A stretch of DNA of 58,560 bases. It comes from Anaerolineae bacterium (lineage in GTDB: Bacteria > Chloroflexota > Anaerolineae > Promineifilales > Promineifilaceae). The position numbers were made by a program, and so were the translations under genes. The stretch is from assembly GCA_019637635.1 (NCBI GenBank), contig JAHBVI010000036.1:1-58560 (forward strand), read 5' to 3'. The notes under the pieces are model-generated. The model was not told the origin of the DNA and made no database searches. It saw nothing but the letters and a program-made list of their open reading frames with translations. Positions 54,065 to 58,560 of this stretch are shown here, piece after piece. Numbering within the stretch: the first letter of the stretch is position 1; each line of letters begins with the position of its first letter.

Positions 54065-55191
54065 GAGAGAATAAACAGAAAACGATCTACGATCTGAAGC
54101 TTAACCTGCTGACGCCTCTACACATTGGTAATGGCGATACGTTTATGCTGAACTTCGATTTTGTGGTCCACCATAAACAGACCTGGTTGATTAACCAGGA
54201 ACGATTTGCCGACCATGTCTTAGGCACAGGTGACGGCCGTTTTGACCAGCTGCTTGACGGTGCACCACCCGGCCAGCTTTTGCAGGCAGAGGATTTTACG
54301 AACAAAGACCTTTTTCGTTATGCGCTTCCAGGTACACCTCACATGAATGAAACAGGCGTCGAAATCAGGCAACACCTGAAAGATGTTTACGACAGACCGT
54401 ACATTCCCGGCTCCTCTCTCAAAGGGGCGCTCCGGACAGTATTGTTACGGCATTCCTATCAAAAGTTTGGACGGACGCTTCGACCAGATCTACTGGACAA
54501 TAACCGTAAACGAGCCGGGCAGGCGATGGAACAGGATTTGTTAAGCAGTGCTCAAGAGCGGCGAGGCAAGGCCCCCAACTACAGTCTGCTCCGTGCCTTA
54601 CAGGTAGCCGATAGTGGCCCCGTGAGCAGCGAAAAAATGGTCTTACACAAAGCGCGTGTCTTTGGGCGTCGCAAGGCCGACATCCCCATTAACCTGGAAT
54701 GTATTTCACAGGGCACAACGCTAGAGACAAGTTTGATCTTTGATGATTACCTGTTTAACGAAGCGCAGGCGGCCGCCCGGTTACAGTTTGGTGCATGGCA
54801 TGAGTGGCTACGTAAGCTGCCGGAACTGGCAAACGCCCAGGCTCAGCGGCGTATCCAACAAGAGATAGAGTTTTATCAGAAACGTGGGCAAAGCCCGGCC
54901 CTGGCCTTTTATAAGGAACTGAGTGACCTGATCGGGCAGCAGCAGAAGGGCCAGTTTGTGATTCAGGTGGGCTGGGGCGGCGGCTGGGACAGCAAAACGC
55001 TGGCCTATTTGCTGCCTGACCCGGTTCGGGATGAAGTAGTTGTAAAGTTTTCGCTGGCCCGGAACTACTTCAAAGCCGGCGAGACCCCCTTCCCGCGCAC
55101 CCGCCGCGCCGTCGGCCGGGGCCCGGATGGGCAGATTGAACCCCTACGGCCGTTCGGCTGGCTCCTGGTAGAAATGAAGGAGCGAACATGA
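54061..55191 (+). CDS. csm5: Csm5, RAMP subunit at the 3' end of the crRNA
   Basis: 376 residues. LKLNLLTPLHIGNGDTF at the front, YIPGSSLKGALRTVLL and a C-terminal IQVGWGGGWDSKTL and FPRTRRAVGRGPDG are Csm5 features. It caps the complex and recruits trimming nucleases that set crRNA length. Length and motifs are complete. It begins four bases before the csm4 stop and ends four bases into the next gene (ATGA). Confidence 0.94.
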   Translation: MRENKQKTIYDLKLNLLTPLHIGNGDTFMLNFDFVVHHKQTWLINQERFADHVLGTGDGRFDQLLDGAPPGQLLQAEDFTNKDLFRYALPGTPHMNETGVEIRQHLKDVYDRPYIPGSSLKGALRTVLLRHSYQKFGRTLRPDLLDNNRKRAGQAMEQDLLSSAQERRGKAPNYSLLRALQVADSGPVSSEKMVLHKARVFGRRKADIPINLECISQGTTLETSLIFDDYLFNEAQAAARLQFGAWHEWLRKLPELANAQAQRRIQQEIEFYQKRGQSPALAFYKELSDLIGQQQKGQFVIQVGWGGGWDSKTLAYLLPDPVRDEVVVKFSLARNYFKAGETPFPRTRRAVGRGPDGQIEPLRPFGWLLVEMKERT

Positions 55192-56765
55192 GCGTGATCG
55201 TTTTTTGCAACGTAGGTACCAGAGATGTAACCCTGGGGCAGCCGGAAACGCTGCCGCCCCGGCCGTTGGGTGAACGCTACCTGGCCGACCTGGACAACCT
55301 GCGCGATCAACTACAATTCCCCATCATCCAAAACGTGCTGCAAGAAGTGCTGAACAGCCAGGGCGGGGCCATTGACCATCTCATTTTTATCGGCACCGAC
55401 CAGCAGAGCGAAAAATTCAAACCGCGCGATACCCGCTTTTTTGCCGAAATTTTGGCTAAAGTTATTCCCGATCGTTTTCCCGGCCGGCTGAAGCAGATAG
55501 AAGTAGCCACCATTGGCGCCAAGGTAGACCCTAGCCTGTACGACGAAGCTCTGGATGCCATGGAGCCGATCCTGATGCCCTACGCAGCCGACGCAGAAGC
55601 CACCTGTATTATCTTGCCCGTAGGGGGGATCCCCGCCTGCAATACGGCCCTTATCTTGCAGGGGGTGCGGCTCTTCGGCGAACGCTGCCATATCTTTTAC
55701 CAGTCGGAAAGCGGGGAGGCTATCCCGCTGGAAGTGGGGGCTAAAGTGTTGGGCGTAATGAATGAAAATGCCCTGTTGGCCGCCCTGGGCCGTTTCGACT
55801 TTACCACCGCTCTCTCCCTGCTGGGCCACAGCCACCGGGAACAAAAGCTGGTACAGGCGCTGCTGCATTATGGCCAGGCCCGCCTCTGCTTTGACTTTGA
55901 AGGCGCTGCCAACCATCTGAACGAGGCCATTACCGCCGCCCGCGGCCAGACGCGCACCCGCTTGCAGGAAATTCGCCGGCCGTTAAGACAATTGCTGGCC
56001 GAAGATGACCTGGCGCGTATTGGGGAACTGTACCACAATGCCCGCATCTGCTGGGAAAACGGCCGTCAGGTAGATTTTCTCGGCCGGCTGGTGCGTTTTT
56101 ATACGGCCGTCCTCCACCGCCAGCTACAAACCGCCTTCGGCGATGACCAGGGCAAAGCGTGGGCGTGGCAAAGTTTCCGCACCCTGGCCGTGCAGGCTGA
56201 TCTGCGCCATCTGCTGCTGCAATCGCTGGCGCTGCACGCCGGGCAGCCGGCCCCGCCAGCCCTGGACACGGCCGTCCTCATCAGCTTCAAAGCGTTTCTG
56301 GCCGATGCCTACAACCTGGATGAACTGCGCGATCTCAGTTTTGACCTGGGCATTGATTACGAAAATATCCCCGGCGCCGCCAAAGAGGCCAGGATTGTGG
56401 CCTTCATTGAATACATGCAGCGGCGCGGTCAGCTGCAACAGCTGATTACCGCCGCCACCGCCCGCCGCCCAGGCAAAGCGTGGACGCTGCCCACGGCCCT
56501 GGCCGCTGACAACCACGCCGTTATCGTCGCCGCCTTGCAGCGGTTGGAAACGCTCGTAGATTTACGTAACCAGAGCATCATCGGGCATGGCTATCGCGGC
56601 GTCTCCACCCGCATTATCCAGGAAGCCTATCCGGCGCCCGTTAGCGGCGAAGCCTATACCCCCATCGGGGACATGGCCGCCATCTGCACCGCCCTGGGTA
56701 TTGACATTGCCAATCCCTTCCGCGAGATTGGCGACATCATTCGTGCCGCCCTGCAAGAGAAGTAA
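55188..56765 (+). CDS. Csm6-like CARF-HEPN effector with an inserted effector-associated-type domain
   Basis: 525 residues. The CARF sensor (about 1-190) opens MSVIVFCNVGTRDVTLG and has FIGTDQQSEKF and the ligand loop PVGGIPACNTALI (144-156). A helical part follows with YHNARICWENGRQVDFLGRL, as in Csm6 relatives. Residues about 362-432 differ from ordinary Csm6. They read like the small helical effector-associated domains of NACHT, caspase and TIR proteins (DELRDLSFDLGIDYENIPG and IEYMQRRGQLQQLI). The C-terminal HEPN motif is RNQSIIGHG, R460-X6-H467, so RNase activity is likely. Cyclic oligoadenylate from Cas10 should switch it on. The additional domain may recruit partners. It overlaps csm5 by four bases. 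Confidence 0.85.
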   Translation: MSVIVFCNVGTRDVTLGQPETLPPRPLGERYLADLDNLRDQLQFPIIQNVLQEVLNSQGGAIDHLIFIGTDQQSEKFKPRDTRFFAEILAKVIPDRFPGRLKQIEVATIGAKVDPSLYDEALDAMEPILMPYAADAEATCIILPVGGIPACNTALILQGVRLFGERCHIFYQSESGEAIPLEVGAKVLGVMNENALLAALGRFDFTTALSLLGHSHREQKLVQALLHYGQARLCFDFEGAANHLNEAITAARGQTRTRLQEIRRPLRQLLAEDDLARIGELYHNARICWENGRQVDFLGRLVRFYTAVLHRQLQTAFGDDQGKAWAWQSFRTLAVQADLRHLLLQSLALHAGQPAPPALDTAVLISFKAFLADAYNLDELRDLSFDLGIDYENIPGAAKEARIVAFIEYMQRRGQLQQLITAATARRPGKAWTLPTALAADNHAVIVAALQRLETLVDLRNQSIIGHGYRGVSTRIIQEAYPAPVSGEAYTPIGDMAAICTALGIDIANPFREIGDIIRAALQEK

Positions 56766-56775
56766 TCGTGAGAGC

Positions 56776-56838
56776 AGTGCCAGGCACGGGGTGGCGCCGC
56801 CTGGTCAAATGGAGACCTTAAACCCCGTGCCTGGCACT
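56776..56838. repeat. 16-bp inverted repeat between the csm6-like gene and cas6
   Basis: AGTGCCAGGCACGGGG (56776-56791) and CCCCGTGCCTGGCACT (56823-56838), perfect complements 31 bases apart. The left arm is itself partly palindromic (GTGCCAGGCAC). It may be an intergenic repeat, an attenuator between effector and cas6, or an mRNA-processing site. It is the only gap of this size in the operon. Confidence 0.75.
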
Positions 56839-56851
56839 TTGGACACTTTTT

Positions 56852-57721
56852 ATGCACACAATCCACCCACCCCAACCCGACCTGGTTGCCCTGGTGCTGA
56901 CCCTGGCCCCGGCGCAGCCGACGCCCACGCCCGGCCACCTGGGGCGGGCCGCCCACGCCCTGCTGCTGCGCCTGATTGCCACCGCCGACCCGGCCCTGGC
57001 GGAGGCGCTGCATAATACGGAAACGGCCAAACCGTTCACCTGCACCACCCTTATCGGCGGGACGCGGCTGCCGGAGCCAGACGCCCGCCTCTTCCGCCCC
57101 GACGAACCGGCCTGGCTCCGTTTTACCGGGCTGGAGGCGGCCGTCTCCGCCCACCTGCTGCGGCTGGCCCAAACGCCGCCGGAGACGGTGGAACTGGATG
57201 GACACCTCTTCCAGGTGCAGGCCGCTACGGTAGACCCGGCCGAACATGGCTGGGCCGGGCAGACCAGCTACGAAGAACTGGGCGCGCCCTGGCTGCTGGC
57301 CCACCGCCGCCCCGAATTCCGGCTGCGGCTGGAGTTTGCCGCCCCCACCACCTTCCGCAGCCAGGGGCGCAGCCAGCCCACCCCCCTGCCCGGTTGGGTT
57401 TTTGGCAGCCTGCTGGATCGCTGGAACCAGTTCAGCCCCATTGGCGCCGCCCAGGAGATGCGCCGTTTTGCCGAAGAGTGCGTGGCGCTGAACAAATACC
57501 GGCTGCGCACCCGCGCCATCCCCTTCAAAAACCAGGTGGTGCAAATGGGCTGCGTCGGCTGGGGCGAATATATCTGCCTGAACCGGGACCGCTATTGGGC
57601 CAGTATGCTCAACATGATGGCCGATTACGCCTTTTACAGCGGCGTTGGCTACCAGACGACCGTGGGCTTAGGGCAGGTGCGGCGCGCCGCGAGCGGCGCA
57701 GTATCCGACCATGTAGGCTGA
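56852..57721 (+). CDS. cas6: Cas6 crRNA-processing endoribonuclease
   Basis: 289 residues. Two RAMP-like halves are present. The C-terminal half has LRLEFAAPTTFRSQGR, LPGWVFGSLLDRWNQF, and closes with YSGVGYQTTVGLGQVRR, the Gly-rich loop that defines the Cas6 C-terminal domain (G-[YT]-x-T-x-G-[LF]-G). It should cut the pre-crRNA at the base of the small repeat hairpin. GTGCGVGWGEY-like text after NQVVQMG is family-consistent. The ATG at 56852 is chosen at MHTIHPPQPD. It is the last cas gene before the leader and array, on the same strand, after the inverted repeat. Confidence 0.92.
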   Translation: MHTIHPPQPDLVALVLTLAPAQPTPTPGHLGRAAHALLLRLIATADPALAEALHNTETAKPFTCTTLIGGTRLPEPDARLFRPDEPAWLRFTGLEAAVSAHLLRLAQTPPETVELDGHLFQVQAATVDPAEHGWAGQTSYEELGAPWLLAHRRPEFRLRLEFAAPTTFRSQGRSQPTPLPGWVFGSLLDRWNQFSPIGAAQEMRRFAEECVALNKYRLRTRAIPFKNQVVQMGCVGWGEYICLNRDRYWASMLNMMADYAFYSGVGYQTTVGLGQVRRAASGAVSDHVG

Positions 57722-58073
57722 CCCGCTCGTGGCCTCATTGGCGCGGTGCAAACTTTGCTCGTTAACAACCACATAGCCCAAAAAGCGGTCATTTATTCGT
57801 AAGAATGGGTATACGACCCTCGGAAACGGCGATTAGGCCTGAAAACAGGCGATTGGCGGCGATCAGAAGGTGTTAACAGGGGCAAAACAGCCCGAATTTC
57901 TTATGAGTAATGCCTGGTTTTGGGGTTGGTCTGGCAGACCCTCGGAAAACGGGAAGCGGTGGGACGGCCGTACCGCCCCGCTGCTCCCCAAACAACCCAA
58001 ATGGTGCAGCCCACCCACAAATCTGCTAAAATACCGCCTCATAACGGCCGCCATCCCACTGTGGATAACTGGG
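57722..58073 (+). other. CRISPR leader region
   Basis: 352 bases without a convincing gene, between cas6 and the first repeat. It contains ACGGCCGT at about 57964 and the related ACGGCCGC near 58044. TGCTAAAATACC (about 58023-58034) is a possible -10 region, but no -35 fits. The last bases before the first repeat are TGGATAACTGGG. The array should be transcribed from here on the plus strand. Confidence 0.7.
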
Positions 58074-58560
58074 GTTTGAACGGCCGTAACGCTCTCAGGG
58101 GCATTCCGACCATACTACTTGGCCGCATTTTCGGCAGGAGTTTGATGTTTGAACGGCCGTAACGCTCTCAGGGGCATTCCGACGAATGACCTGGACAACG
58201 TCATCTGGGAAGTGTCGAGTTTGAACGGCCGTAACGCTCTCAGGGGCATTCCGACCATAAGAAAACACCTCTTAGATTGGTACCTTCTTATGTTTGAACG
58301 GCCGTAACGCTCTCAGGGGCATTCCGACTGTACGTGGGGTCTGGGCCGAGGATAACAAGCCCTGCGTTTGAACGGCCGTAACGCTCTCAGGGGCATTCCG
58401 ACCACACGCCGATGAGAACAGCGAGCAGCATACCAGCCAGGTTTGAACGGCCGTAACGCTCTCAGGGGCATTCCGACAATTCGTCGTTGTTCATCAGTTC
58501 AGCAGTTGCGGTAAGTTTGAACGGCCGTAACGCTCTCAGGGGCATTCCGACGCTTCCCCA
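58074..58560 (+). CRISPR. CRISPR array, 37-bp repeats, at least seven units, continuing past the window
   Basis: Seven identical 37-base repeats start at 58074, 58147, 58219, 58292, 58366, 58441 and 58515. Each begins GTTTGAACGGCCGTAACG, continues CTCTCAGGGGC and ends ATTCCGAC. The six complete spacers are 36, 35, 36, 37, 38 and 37 bases; a seventh is cut by the window edge. In this orientation GCTC-TCAG-GGGC folds as a 4-bp stem (one G-U pair) with a four-base loop, and the eight bases after it, ATTCCGAC, would be the 5' handle after Cas6 cutting. The repeat also holds ACGGCCGT at positions 7-14. The array lies on the same strand as the csm operon. Confidence 0.98.

Noticed and set aside
57870..58079. 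69-codon open frame in the CRISPR leader
   Set aside because: It runs into the first repeat, has no ribosome site and no recognisable motif. Leader function explains the region better.

Overview
The window looks like a chromosomal segment of a Chloroflexota bacterium, probably Anaerolineae-like. This is an inference from gene content and style. It carries many lipoproteins and anchored proteins with long Thr/Pro-rich linkers, a SAM-I riboswitch and a T-box leader, an F420-type reductase, an R2lox oxidase, multi-GAF sensor kinases, and GC-rich codon use. No rRNA, tRNA, transposase or phage gene was seen. The palindromic octamer ACGGCCGT recurs roughly every 400-500 bases in genes, spacers and the CRISPR repeat. 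Many intergenic gaps hold hairpins built from short tandem words.

Layout. 1-9140 (minus strand): a LacI-controlled glycoside operon, in transcription order regulator, ROK sugar kinase, sugar-binding lipoprotein, two ABC permeases, a clan GH-A glycosidase and a GH3 beta-glucosidase cut by the window edge. A clear sigma-70 promoter has a 24-bp perfect palindrome at its start site. 9144-18714: an esterase-like hydrolase, an R2lox oxidase, a small membrane protein resembling Pycsar TM effectors, a lipoprotein, a YchF-like GTPase, an acyl carrier protein, a PAP2-like membrane protein, S-adenosylhomocysteine hydrolase with a PfkB kinase, and a glycosyltransferase. 18946-27069: secreted or anchored proteins (PT-rich lipoprotein, LysM protein, DUF4352-like protein, Calx-beta/PPC protein) and a histidine kinase whose phospho-acceptor His is Gln. 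27553-38145: dihydropyrimidinase, TauE exporter, CheY-like receiver, metK with a SAM-I riboswitch, fabI, alkyladenine glycosylase, a large GAF/PAS histidine kinase and proline dehydrogenase. 38192-43329: the conserved cluster pgpH-ybeY-dgkA, a YqeY protein, a second TauE protein, and a Phd/VapC pair whose toxin is beheaded by a 109-bp inverted-repeat element. 43356-49069: valS with a T-box leader, a glycosyltransferase, an Atl-type protein, a second receiver protein and an F420-type reductase.

49165-58560: a complete type III-A (Csm) interference operon, cas10-csm2-csm3-csm4-csm5-csm6-like-cas6, followed by a leader and a CRISPR array of 37-bp repeats that runs off the window. cas10 to the csm6-like gene overlap at every junction. 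Cas10 keeps the GGDD cyclase motif, but its HD nuclease motif looks degenerate, and Csm3 appears to have Glu at the usual catalytic Asp. The final effector has a CARF domain and a HEPN RX6H motif, with an effector-associated-type helical domain lodged between them. Together these features suggest a system that has shifted from direct DNA/RNA cutting toward cyclic-oligoadenylate signalling. No cas1/cas2 is in view.
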